Assembly (NCBI RefSeq): GCF_040195635.1
Contig: NZ_JBEFTX010000001.1
Coordinates: 682,001-746,000, forward strand
Length of the DNA stretch: 64,000 nucleotides
Direction: 5' to 3'
DNA from: Thermasporomyces sp040195635
GTDB lineage: Bacteria; Actinomycetota; Actinomycetes; Propionibacteriales; Actinopolymorphaceae
Under the pieces are notes generated by a model that was given only the letters and a program-made list of their open reading frames with translations, searched no databases and was not told the DNA's origin. Below, one piece after another: positions 33,055-41,442 of the stretch. The first letter of the stretch is position 1. Each line of letters starts with the position of its first letter. The position numbers and the translations under genes are program-made.

Positions 33055-34566
33055 ATGAACCAGCCACCGCAGGGACCGAACGCCCCTGCCGCGCGGCTGT
33101 CGTTGCCGCTCGACTCCAGCCGCGGCCGGTGGGTGATCGTGGGGACCGTGCTCGGCTCGGGTATCGCGTTCCTCGACAGCACCGTGGTCACGATCGCCCT
33201 TCCGGCGATCAGCCGGGATCTTGGCGGCGGACTCGTGGTCCAGCAGTGGGTCGTCGACGGCTATCTCCTCACGCTCAGCGCGTTGCTCCTCCTGGGTGGG
33301 GTCCTGGGCGATCGCTACGGCCGGCGGAAGGTGTTCACGCTGGGTCTTGTGGCGTTCACCATCGCCTCGTTGGCCTGCGGTCTCGCTCCGACCGGTCCGG
33401 TCCTCGTGGCCGCGCGCCTGGTCCAGGGCGTCGGCGGCGCACTCCTGGTTCCGGGAAGCCTCTCCCTCATCGACGCCAGCATCCGGGGAGAGGACCGGGG
33501 GGCCGCGGTCGGGCTCTGGGCCGGGCTGACCGGCGTCTCGTCGGCCATCGGTCCCTTCCTCGGCGGGTGGCTGGTCGACGCCGCGTCGTGGCGGTGGGTG
33601 TTCCTCCTGAGCCTGCCGTTTACGGCAGCGGCACTCTGGGTGACGCTGCGTCACGTACCGGAGAGCCGGGATCCCGCAGCTCCGCGCCGGCTCGACGTCC
33701 TCGGCGCCGCCTGCATCACCGTGGGGCTCGGCGGTGTGACGTACGCGTTCATCGAGGTGCCGGCCCGTGGCTGGGAGCCGGTAGGCGTGGTGGCGGCGGT
33801 GCTCGGCGTCGTCGGACTCGTCGCGTTCCCGCTGGTGGAGAACCGGCGGCGCGATCCGCTGCTGAGGCTCGACATCTTCCGTTCGTCGCAGTTCACCGGA
33901 GCCAACCTCACGACGTTCGCGGTCTACGCCGCACTCAGCGGCGCGCTCTTCCTGCTCGCCCTACAACTGCAGCAGTCGCTGGGCTACACGGCACTCGCGG
34001 CGGGCGTCGCCACGCTCCCGATCACGGTGCTCATGCTCCTGTTGTCCTCGCGGATGGGCGCCCTCGCCCAACGCGTCGGGCCGAGGGTGCCGATGACGCT
34101 GGGGCCCATCGTGGCCGGCGCCGGGCTGGCGTTGATGGCGCGGATAGTGCCGGGCAGCTCGTACTGGACGCACGCCCTCCCCGCGATCGTCGTCTTCGGC
34201 CTCGGTCTGGCGATCACGGTCGCGCCGCTGACCTCCACCGTGCTGGCATCGGTCTCGGGTGAGCGGGCCGGTGCCGCCTCCGGCGTCAACAACGCGGTGG
34301 CCCGGACGGCCGGCCTGCTCGCGGTCGCGGTCCTCCCCCCGGTCGCTGGCGTCAGCGCGGGGACCGACAGCCCACTGGGGCCCGGTTTCGGGCGCGCCAT
34401 GCTCATCAGCGCCGTGCTGTGTGGGCTGGGTGGGTTGGTGGCATTCGCGACGGTACGCAGGGGCCAGCCGGTGCACGTGAACCCATTGCCAGGCGTTCAC
34501 CATGCCTGCCAGGCTCCGTGCACCAGCCAGCAGCCGCTCGAGGACACCCGAGGGACCAGGTCATAG
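33055..34566 (+). CDS. MFS drug exporter, DHA2 (EmrB/QacA) family
   Basis: Proton-driven 14-helix efflux pump of 503 residues; ATG after GGGGGAC. Motifs are FLDSTVVTIALPAISRDL in helix 1, motif A GDRYGRRKVF, VQGVGGALLVPGSLSLI (motif C region) and GPFLGGWLVDAASWRWVF. The last 40 residues are a polar tail. Substrate unknown; no neighbouring TetR/MarR regulator is seen. Confidence 0.9.
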   Translation: MNQPPQGPNAPAARLSLPLDSSRGRWVIVGTVLGSGIAFLDSTVVTIALPAISRDLGGGLVVQQWVVDGYLLTLSALLLLGGVLGDRYGRRKVFTLGLVAFTIASLACGLAPTGPVLVAARLVQGVGGALLVPGSLSLIDASIRGEDRGAAVGLWAGLTGVSSAIGPFLGGWLVDAASWRWVFLLSLPFTAAALWVTLRHVPESRDPAAPRRLDVLGAACITVGLGGVTYAFIEVPARGWEPVGVVAAVLGVVGLVAFPLVENRRRDPLLRLDIFRSSQFTGANLTTFAVYAALSGALFLLALQLQQSLGYTALAAGVATLPITVLMLLLSSRMGALAQRVGPRVPMTLGPIVAGAGLALMARIVPGSSYWTHALPAIVVFGLGLAITVAPLTSTVLASVSGERAGAASGVNNAVARTAGLLAVAVLPPVAGVSAGTDSPLGPGFGRAMLISAVLCGLGGLVAFATVRRGQPVHVNPLPGVHHACQAPCTSQQPLEDTRGTRS

Positions 34567-34593
34567 GCCATGCGCACCGCGCCCGTGCGTCAT

Positions 34594-34708
34594 CCGCACC
34601 TCGCCTGCAGTCCGTCCGCACCTCGCCTGCAGTCCGTCCGCACCTCGCCCACACAGTCCGTCCGCACCTCGCCTGCAGTCCGTCCGTACCTCGCCCACAG
34701 TCCGTCCG
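34594..34708 (+). repeat. 22-bp intergenic tandem repeat (5 copies)
   Basis: Five units of CCGCACCTCGCCTGCAGTCCGT (one 24 bp, some with CCCACA for CCTGCA) fill most of the 252-bp gap between the MFS and aldo/keto reductase genes. Nothing else recognisable in the gap except the downstream Shine-Dalgarno. Confidence 0.85.
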
Positions 34709-34818
34709 CCACCCCCGGTCCTGGGAGACCGGTGTGGGAAAGCGCCTTCCGAAGCGCGTGCCGATTCAGGCATCATCGTCGGCGTACTCCCCTGCGCCAC
34801 GTCTGCCGAGAGGACCGT

Positions 34819-35868
34819 ATGGACCACCTGACTCCCCGCCCTGATCTCTACGACGTTCCCTTCATGGCCGAGGAGTACCACGGGATGCCGTACCGTCTCG
34901 TCGGCGCCTCGGGCCTACGGGCATCGGTGATCGGGCTCGGCACCTGGAAGTTCGGCTATCCGGACACCGGCGACGCCGCGCGGGTCGACGAACGCGCGGC
35001 CTTCCCGATCTTCGACCGGGCCATCGAGCTCGGCGTGACCTTCTGGGACACCGCCAACCGCTACAACGCCGGCGCCGGCAACTCCGAACGCCTGATCGGA
35101 CGGTGGTTCCGCGCCAACCCCGACCAGCGACGCAACGTCGTTCTCGCGACCAAGATCCACGGCGGCATGGACGGCGCGACACCCAACCACAGCGGGCTGT
35201 CCCGCGGCAACATCCTCGACGCTCTCCACGCGTCGCTCGCGCGACTGCAGCTGGACTATGTAGACATGCTCTACTTCCACCGCCCCGATGACACGGTGCC
35301 GGTCGAGGAGAGTCTCGAGGCCGTCGAGGACGTCGTACGCCAGGGCCTCGTCCGGTATTTCGCCGTGTCGAACTTCAGTCGTGACCAGCTCGCGACGTAC
35401 CTCGACGTGGCGTCGGGTCTGTCGCGGCGGTGCCGACCGGTCGCCGTGCAGAACCAGTACGACCCGCTCGGCCGGGAGACGGAGCCACACCGCGGCGTGC
35501 TCGACTTCTGTGCGGCCAACGGCGTCGCCTACATCCCGTACAGCCCGCTCGCCGGCGGGCTGTTGACGAGCCGCTACCTCGACCCCGCCCGGGCGGGTGC
35601 CGGTGACCGGCTGCACGACGAGGGCAAGCTCGCCGCGGTCGCGACGCCGGAACGGCTGGCATCGGTACGCAAGCTGGTGAAGCTGGCGGAGTCCTGGGAC
35701 ATCGAGGTGAACCAGCTGGCTCTCGCGTACCTCCTGACGCTGCCCGGCATGGGACCGCAGATTCCCAGCAGTTCGACGCTCGCCCAGCTCGAGTCCAACG
35801 CGGGAGCCGGCGCGATCACCCTGACCACCGAGCAGGTCGGCGAAGTCGAGTCCGCCCTGTCCGGCTGA
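34819..35868 (+). CDS. Aldo/keto reductase
   Basis: NADPH-dependent (beta/alpha)8 oxidoreductase of 349 residues, ATG at 34819 after GAGAGGA. Catalytic Asp and Tyr are in FWDTANRYN, Lys in ATKIHGG and His in YFHRPDD. The C-terminal cofactor region is PSSSTLAQLESNAGA. Resembles the YhdN/Kv-beta-like AKR11/12 group; natural substrate unknown. Confidence 0.92.
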   Translation: MDHLTPRPDLYDVPFMAEEYHGMPYRLVGASGLRASVIGLGTWKFGYPDTGDAARVDERAAFPIFDRAIELGVTFWDTANRYNAGAGNSERLIGRWFRANPDQRRNVVLATKIHGGMDGATPNHSGLSRGNILDALHASLARLQLDYVDMLYFHRPDDTVPVEESLEAVEDVVRQGLVRYFAVSNFSRDQLATYLDVASGLSRRCRPVAVQNQYDPLGRETEPHRGVLDFCAANGVAYIPYSPLAGGLLTSRYLDPARAGAGDRLHDEGKLAAVATPERLASVRKLVKLAESWDIEVNQLALAYLLTLPGMGPQIPSSSTLAQLESNAGAGAITLTTEQVGEVESALSG

Positions 35869-35887
35869 TCACCTCGGCGAGAGCCGC

Positions 35888-36110
35888 AAATGACCACGCT
35901 GGGTAGGCCCGGCGACGGTGGTGAACGACCACGCTGGGTAGGCCCGGCGACGGTGGTGAATAACCACGCTGGGTAGGCCCGGCGACGGTGGTGAATAACC
36001 ACGCTGGGCATGCCTGTGGTAGCCGGGACATGCATCCATGCCTTTCCGGGGACCACTGGCATGCTCAGCGTGGTCATTTGCAGGCACCAGGCATGCTCAG
36101 CGTGGTCATT
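35888..36110. repeat. 35-bp direct repeats flanked by inverted arms between convergent genes
   Basis: Three 35-bp units starting with ACCACGCTGGGTAGG (35893, 35928, 35963) and a partial fourth at 35998. A perfect 14-bp inverted pair AAATGACCACGCTG (35888-35901) and CAGCGTGGTCATTT (36066-36079) brackets them, and a second right arm lies at 36098-36110. The block fills the 297-bp space between the convergent reductase and phosphatase genes and could act as a bidirectional terminator or insulator. Confidence 0.85.
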
Positions 36111-36165
36111 CACCGTCAGCATCGTCGGGGCCAACAGGTGTCCAGCCCGCACCCGCCGGACTGGT

Positions 36166-36918
36166 TCAGGCGCGGAGCCGGTCCCGGAGCGCGTCCACCT
36201 GCGCGGTGCTCATGCCGCCGGCTTCGAGATAGCCCGGGACTCCGCCATAGCGCCGGTCCAGGTGACCGAGGACCTTCAGCATGTTCGACGGCGGCGTGGG
36301 CTGGAGCCGGCGGTAGGCCTCGCGCAACTCCTGGTCCTCGACCGCCGCGAGGAAAGCCGCGCTTTCCTCGACCAGTTGCGCCTCGGTCAGTGCGTAGTCG
36401 GCCGCGATCGTCTCCTCGTCGACGCCGGCCACGTGCAGCGCCATCGCGACCACGACGCCGGTCCGGTCCTTGCCGCCTGCGCAGTGCACGACGACCGCTC
36501 CGGGCGGGGCGTCGGCGATCGCCGCGACGGCGGCCGTGAAGAGCGTCGGCCGCAGGTCGAGCATCGTGAGGTAGATGTCGGCGAGGTCGAGCGCCTGGTG
36601 GTCCGGATCGGCTGGGTTCTGGACCTCGAGGTTGCGGTAGAGCGGGTCGGCCGCGAAGGGGCTGGGCGCCGCCTCGCACTCCCGGTTCCGCCGCAGGTCG
36701 ATGATTCGGCTCACGCCGTAGGCATGGACGGCGGCGATTCCCTCCGGTGTGAGCTTGGAGTGGCTGTCGGTACGCACCAGCGCCCGCTCCCGGATCCGAC
36801 CACCGTCGGTCGTGGGGAGCCCGCCGACGTCGCGGGCGTTGAGGCAGTTGGGCCAGTCGAGGTGGAGTGGCGAATGCTGTGGTTCGTTCCGATCGGTGGG
36901 GGCTGCCGGCACAGTCAT
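36166..36918 (-). CDS. Tyrosine/dual-specificity protein phosphatase (PtpB-like)
   Basis: Cysteine-based phosphatase of 250 residues. N-terminal NARDVGGLPTTDGGRIRERALVRTDS and RIIDLRRNRE are typical of PtpB-type enzymes; the P-loop is VVHCAGGKDRTG (CX5R), with Lys next to Asp as in phosphatases that can also act on phosphoinositides. No signal peptide seen. Ends 16 bp upstream of the ctaB stop region on the same strand; may be co-transcribed with ctaB. Confidence 0.88.
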   Translation of the reverse strand: MTVPAAPTDRNEPQHSPLHLDWPNCLNARDVGGLPTTDGGRIRERALVRTDSHSKLTPEGIAAVHAYGVSRIIDLRRNRECEAAPSPFAADPLYRNLEVQNPADPDHQALDLADIYLTMLDLRPTLFTAAVAAIADAPPGAVVVHCAGGKDRTGVVVAMALHVAGVDEETIAADYALTEAQLVEESAAFLAAVEDQELREAYRRLQPTPPSNMLKVLGHLDRRYGGVPGYLEAGGMSTAQVDALRDRLRA

Positions 36919-36934
36919 CGACGGTCGGACCTCC

Positions 36935-37939
36935 TCAGGTCAACAGCGGATCAAGGGCGACGGCGACGAACAGCAGCGCGAGATAGAGGTTGGACCAGTG
37001 GAAGAACCGCATGGGACGCAGGTCGAGCCCGCTTCGGCCGCGCGCCACCCGCCGGATCAGGGCGTACGCCTCCACCAGGACGACCAGGCCAAGTACCGAG
37101 GCGGCTACCGGGTAGAACCACCCGGTGGGGGCGATCGGCCACAGAGCGAGGGAGGCCGCGACGGTCGCGAGAGAGTACGCCATGACCTGCCAGGCGACGG
37201 CGCGTTCGGTCGCGACGACCGGCAGCATCGGCACACCGGCCGCGGCGTAGTCGTCGCGGTAGCGCATCGCGAGCGTCCAGGTGTGCGGCGGCGTCCAGAA
37301 GAACACCACGAGGACCAGCGCCAACGGTGCCCAGTCGAGTGACCCCCGCACGGCGGTCCACCCGATGGCGACCGGGAAGCAGCCGGCGATGCCGCCCCAC
37401 ACGATGTTCTGTGGCGTACGCCGTTTGAGGATCAGGGTGTAGACGCAGATGTAGAACGCGTTGGCCGCCAGGGCGAGGACCGCCGACAGCCAGTTGACCG
37501 CCAGCCCGAGGACCAGGGTCGAGACGACACCCAGCGCGAGACCGAACCACAGCGCGTCGCGAGGCCTTACGGCGTGCCTGGGCAGCGGCCGGCGCCGGGT
37601 GCGGCGCATCCGCTCGTCGATGTCGCGGTCGAGGACGCAGTTGAGGGTGTTGGCGCTTCCGGCCGCGAGGATCCCACCCGCCACCGTGACAAGCACCAGT
37701 CCGAGCGGTGGCACTCCCCCGGCGGCGAGGAACATCACCGGAATCGTGGTGACGAGCAGGAGCTCGATGATCCGCGGCTTGGTGAGGGCGACGTAGGCGC
37801 CGACAACGTCGCGCCACGTCGCCGGACCAACGCCAGCCGGTTCGGTCACCAAAGTGTCGGATTCGCTCGGCAAACGCCCGGTTTCGCCCAGCGAGGACCG
37901 TGGTTCGCCCAGCGAGGACTCGGAGCCGACAGCTGTCAC
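36935..37939 (-). CDS. ctaB: Protohaem IX farnesyltransferase (haem O synthase)
   Basis: UbiA-family membrane prenyltransferase of 334 residues making haem O. Asp-rich motifs NCVLDRDIDERMRRTRRRPL and the second region YRDDYAAAGVPMLP are clear, with about nine helices. The GTG at 37939 is chosen for its GAGG site; the homologous part starts near residue 33 (WRDVVGAYVALTKPRIIELLL). The N-terminal tail contains a short SSLGE duplication. Divergent from transketolase, as in many actinomycetes. Confidence 0.92.
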   Translation of the reverse strand: MTAVGSESSLGEPRSSLGETGRLPSESDTLVTEPAGVGPATWRDVVGAYVALTKPRIIELLLVTTIPVMFLAAGGVPPLGLVLVTVAGGILAAGSANTLNCVLDRDIDERMRRTRRRPLPRHAVRPRDALWFGLALGVVSTLVLGLAVNWLSAVLALAANAFYICVYTLILKRRTPQNIVWGGIAGCFPVAIGWTAVRGSLDWAPLALVLVVFFWTPPHTWTLAMRYRDDYAAAGVPMLPVVATERAVAWQVMAYSLATVAASLALWPIAPTGWFYPVAASVLGLVVLVEAYALIRRVARGRSGLDLRPMRFFHWSNLYLALLFVAVALDPLLT

Positions 37940-38003
37940 GTACACCTCGGGAGCGAAACCAGCAACGCCGGCAACCGGGCCGGCCGGACACAAAGCAGCC
38001 GTC

Positions 38004-38009
38004 AGTCTA
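38004..38009 (-). promoter_or_regulatory. -10 box for ctaB
   Basis: TAGACT on the minus strand, about 65 bp before the proposed ctaB start. Confidence 0.35.
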
Positions 38010-38096
38010 GAAGCGGGAGGTCGCCCATCCGTGCACAGGGTGCGACCAGAGACCCGATGGTCATGCGGCGGCCACCGCTGCGGCACGGAGCATGGG

Positions 38097-38102
38097 TAGG
38101 CT
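38097..38102 (+). promoter_or_regulatory. -10 box for transketolase operon
   Basis: TAGGCT, the common actinomycete -10 form, about 60 bp upstream of the tkt ATG in the ctaB-tkt divergent gap. Confidence 0.45.
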
Positions 38103-38160
38103 CCGAATCGGTGATGTTCAACAGAGTTTTCCATCCGCGAGCAGGAGCCGATCGACGCAC

Positions 38161-40266
38161 ATGAGCGCCAACGACAGAAGTAACCGCCTCGAGTGGACCG
38201 ATCTCGACCAGCGCGCCGTCGACACCGTTCGGGTGCTGGCCATGGACGCGGTCGAGACACCGGCAATGGGCCACCCAGGAACGGCCATGAGCCTCGCCCC
38301 CGCGGCGTACCTCCTGTACCAACGCCTGCTCCGCTACGACCCGGCCGACCCGGACTGGATGGGTCGTGACCGGTTTGTCCTGTCCTGTGGCCACTCGAGC
38401 CTCACGCTCTACGTCCAGCTCTTCTTCGCCGGCCTGCTCGACCTGGATGACCTGAAGCATCTCCGCCAGTGGGGCAGCCGCACCCCCGGCCACCCCGAGC
38501 ACGGCCACACCGCGGGCGTCGAGACCACGACCGGCCCGCTCGGCCAGGGCCTCGCCAACGCGGTCGGGATGGCGATGGCGGCCCGCCGCGAGCGTGGCCT
38601 GCTCGACCCTGACGCCGCGCCGGGGACCAGCCCGTTCGACCACCGGATCTTCGTGTTCGCAAGCGACGGCGACATCGAGGAGGGCATCACCCACGAGGCC
38701 AGCGCCATCGCCGGGCACCAGAAGCTCGGCAATCTGATCGCGCTCTACGACGCCAACCAGATCTCGATCGAGGACGACACGGACGTCGCCTTGTCCGAGG
38801 ACGTCGCCAAGCGGTACGAGGCCTACGGCTGGCACGTCCAGACGGTCGAGTGGCGCCGCGCCGATGGCTACGTCGAGGACGTCCAGGCGTTGTGGGACGC
38901 GTACCAGGAGGCGATCGCCGAGACCGCCCGGCCGTCGCTCATCATCGTGAAGACGATCATCGCCTGGCCGGCGCCCAACGCCCAGAACACCGGCAAGGCG
39001 CACGGTTCGGCGCTCGGGCCCACTGAAGTTGCCGCCACCAAGCGCGTCCTCGGTTTCGACCCCGACCGGAGCTTCCAGGTCGACGAGGAGGTGCTCGCCC
39101 ACGTCCGCCAACTGCGCGAGCGCGGCGCGAAGGTGCACGAGGAATGGCAGGAGACGTTCCAGGCCTGGCGCGACGATCACCCCGACCAGGCGCTGCTGTT
39201 GGATCGGATGCGTTCGCGCCGGCTGCCCGAGGGTTGGACGGACCGGATTCCTTCGTTCGAGCCGGGCAAGGACGTCGCGACCCGCAAGGCGTCCGGTGAG
39301 GTGCTGACCGCGCTGGCTCCGGTGTTGCCGGAGCTGTGGGGCGGCTCTGCGGACCTGGCCGGCTCCAACAACACCACGCCGGCTGGCGAGCCGTCGTTCA
39401 TCCCGCCGGAGTACTCCACGAAGGAGTTCACCGGTGACTGGTACGGCCGGGTCCTGCACTTCGGCGTCCGCGAGCACGCCATGGGCGCGGTCCTCAACGG
39501 CATCGCCCTGCACGGCGGCACCCGTCCGTACGGCGGCACCTTCCTCGTGTTCAGCGACTACATGCGCCCCGCCGTGCGCTTGGCCGCGCTGATGAAGCTG
39601 CCGGTGATCTACGTCTGGACCCACGACTCGATCGGCCTGGGTGAGGACGGTCCGACCCACCAGCCGGTCGAGCATCTCGCGGCACTGCGCGGAATTCCCG
39701 GCCTCGAGGTCGTCCGCCCGGCCGACGCCAACGAGACGGCGGCCGCCTGGCAGCACGTCATGGCTCACTCCGACGCGCCCAAGGCACTCGCCCTCACCAG
39801 GCAGAACGTCCCGACGTTCGACCGTTCGGGAGGCACCGGGTTCGCACCGGCGAGCGAGGTGGCGCGGGGTGGCTACGTCCTCGTCGACGCTCCAGGAAAG
39901 CAGGTGCCCGACGTCGTCCTCATCGCGACCGGCTCGGAGGTCCAGCTGGCCGTCGCCGCCCGCGAGCAGCTCGAGGCCGAGGGCGTCGCCGCCCGGGTCG
40001 TGTCGATGCCGTGCGTCGAGTGGTTCGACGCGCAGGACCAGGCCTACCGCGACACCGTCATCCCGCCCGGCGTCAAGGCGCGGGTCTGTGTCGAGGCGGG
40101 CATCGCCCAGCCGTGGTACCGCTTCGCCGGTGACGCCGGCCGGATCGTCTCGCTCGAACATTTCGGCGCCTCAGCGGATTACAAGACGTTGTTCACCGAG
40201 TTCGGACTGACAGGGGAAACGGTCGCGCAGGCGGCCCGCGAGAGCATCGCCGCCGCTCGCGGGTAG
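38161..40266 (+). CDS. tkt: Transketolase
   Basis: Thiamine-diphosphate enzyme of the non-oxidative pentose phosphate pathway, 701 residues. Features are GHPGTAMSLAPAAYLLY, GPLGQGLANAVGMA, the ThDP-binding SDGDIEEGITHEA, the transketolase signature in YGGTFLVFSDYMRPAVRLAALM and DSIGLGEDGPTHQPVEH. First gene of the six-gene central-carbon block. Confidence 0.97.
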   Translation: MSANDRSNRLEWTDLDQRAVDTVRVLAMDAVETPAMGHPGTAMSLAPAAYLLYQRLLRYDPADPDWMGRDRFVLSCGHSSLTLYVQLFFAGLLDLDDLKHLRQWGSRTPGHPEHGHTAGVETTTGPLGQGLANAVGMAMAARRERGLLDPDAAPGTSPFDHRIFVFASDGDIEEGITHEASAIAGHQKLGNLIALYDANQISIEDDTDVALSEDVAKRYEAYGWHVQTVEWRRADGYVEDVQALWDAYQEAIAETARPSLIIVKTIIAWPAPNAQNTGKAHGSALGPTEVAATKRVLGFDPDRSFQVDEEVLAHVRQLRERGAKVHEEWQETFQAWRDDHPDQALLLDRMRSRRLPEGWTDRIPSFEPGKDVATRKASGEVLTALAPVLPELWGGSADLAGSNNTTPAGEPSFIPPEYSTKEFTGDWYGRVLHFGVREHAMGAVLNGIALHGGTRPYGGTFLVFSDYMRPAVRLAALMKLPVIYVWTHDSIGLGEDGPTHQPVEHLAALRGIPGLEVVRPADANETAAAWQHVMAHSDAPKALALTRQNVPTFDRSGGTGFAPASEVARGGYVLVDAPGKQVPDVVLIATGSEVQLAVAAREQLEAEGVAARVVSMPCVEWFDAQDQAYRDTVIPPGVKARVCVEAGIAQPWYRFAGDAGRIVSLEHFGASADYKTLFTEFGLTGETVAQAARESIAAARG

Positions 40267-40335
40267 GGACGGGCCAGCCCGCCAGGGCTGTTGCGCCAAC
40301 CCGCGCCGCCATCGCAGACAAAGAAGGGGACCCAG

Positions 40336-41442
40336 ATGAACGACCGACTCAAGGCCCTCGCCGACGAGGGCGTGGCGATCTGGATCGACGACGTGTCCCG
40401 GCAGCGACTCGGTTCGGGCAACCTCGCCGAGCTGGTTCGCGACAAGCACGTCGTCGGCGTGACGAGCAACCCGACCATCTTCGCGAAAGCGCTGTCCGAC
40501 GCGAAGGTCTACTCCGACCAGACCCGGGACCTCGCCGTCCGCGGCGTCGACATCGAGGAGGCCGTCCGCGCGCTCACGACGTACGACATCCGTTGGGCCT
40601 GCGACGTCCTCCGGCCGGCCTACGACGCGAGCGGGGGCGTCGACGGCCGGGTGTCCATCGAGGTCGACCCCCGGCTGGCGCGCGAGACCGAGAAGACGAT
40701 CGCCGAGGCGCGCGCGCTCTGGTGGCTCGTGGACCGGCCGAACCTCTTCATCAAGATCCCGGCGACGCGCGAAGGCCTCCCGGCCATCACGACGGCGTTG
40801 GCCGAGGGCATCAGCGTCAATGTCACCCTGATCTTCGGCCTGCAGCGCTACCGCGAGGTGATGGAGGCGTTCCTCACCGGCATGGAGCAGGCAAAGGCGG
40901 CCGGCCGTGAGCTGTCGAGCATTGGCAGCGTGGCGTCGTTCTTCGTCAGCCGGGTCGACACCGAGGTCGACAAGCGGCTGGACAAGATCGGATCGACCGA
41001 GGCCAGGGCGTTGCGCGGCAAGGCAGCGATCGCCAACGCCCGCCTCGCGTTCCAGGCGTACGAAGAGGTCTTCGAGGGTGCCCGTTGGCAGGCGCTGAAA
41101 TCCGCCGGTGCGCACCCGCAGCGGCCGCTGTGGGCGTCGACGTCGACGAAGGACCCGAGCCTGCCCGACACGATCTACGTCACCGAGCTGGTGACCCGCG
41201 GCGTCGTCAACACGATGCCCGAGGCGACGATCGAGGCGTACGCCGACCACGGCGAGACGCGCGGCGACACGGTGCTCGACACCTACGCCGAGTCCCGCAA
41301 GGTCATCGACGATCTCGAGGCGCTCGGCATCAGCTACGCCGACGTGGTGGGCGTCCTGGAAGACGAGGGCGTCGAGAAGTTCGCGGCCAGCTGGAAGGAA
41401 CTGCTGGAGTCGGTGAGCAGGGAGCTGGAGGCCCACCGGTGA
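40336..41442 (+). CDS. tal: Transaldolase
   Basis: Schiff-base aldolase of 368 residues. N-terminal GVTSNPTIFAKA signature, catalytic Lys in LFIKIPATREG, and ASTSTKDPSLPDTIYVTEL near the end. Start ATG follows AAGAAGGGG. Overlaps pgi by 4 bp. Confidence 0.96.
   Translation: MNDRLKALADEGVAIWIDDVSRQRLGSGNLAELVRDKHVVGVTSNPTIFAKALSDAKVYSDQTRDLAVRGVDIEEAVRALTTYDIRWACDVLRPAYDASGGVDGRVSIEVDPRLARETEKTIAEARALWWLVDRPNLFIKIPATREGLPAITTALAEGISVNVTLIFGLQRYREVMEAFLTGMEQAKAAGRELSSIGSVASFFVSRVDTEVDKRLDKIGSTEARALRGKAAIANARLAFQAYEEVFEGARWQALKSAGAHPQRPLWASTSTKDPSLPDTIYVTELVTRGVVNTMPEATIEAYADHGETRGDTVLDTYAESRKVIDDLEALGISYADVVGVLEDEGVEKFAASWKELLESVSRELEAHR

Noticed and set aside
35888..36110. Possible CRISPR array or insertion-sequence ends
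   Set aside because: Repeats abut without unique spacers, and there is no transposase or cas gene; kept only as a repeat.
36935..38266. 443-residue version of CtaB starting upstream of the ctaB-tkt promoter region
   Set aside because: The added residues cover both divergent -10 boxes and are Arg/Cys-rich noise; GTG at 37939 has a ribosome site.
38002..40161. 719-codon minus-strand open frame opposite transketolase
   Set aside because: Shadow of tkt; composition is that of reversed codons, with no recognisable domain.
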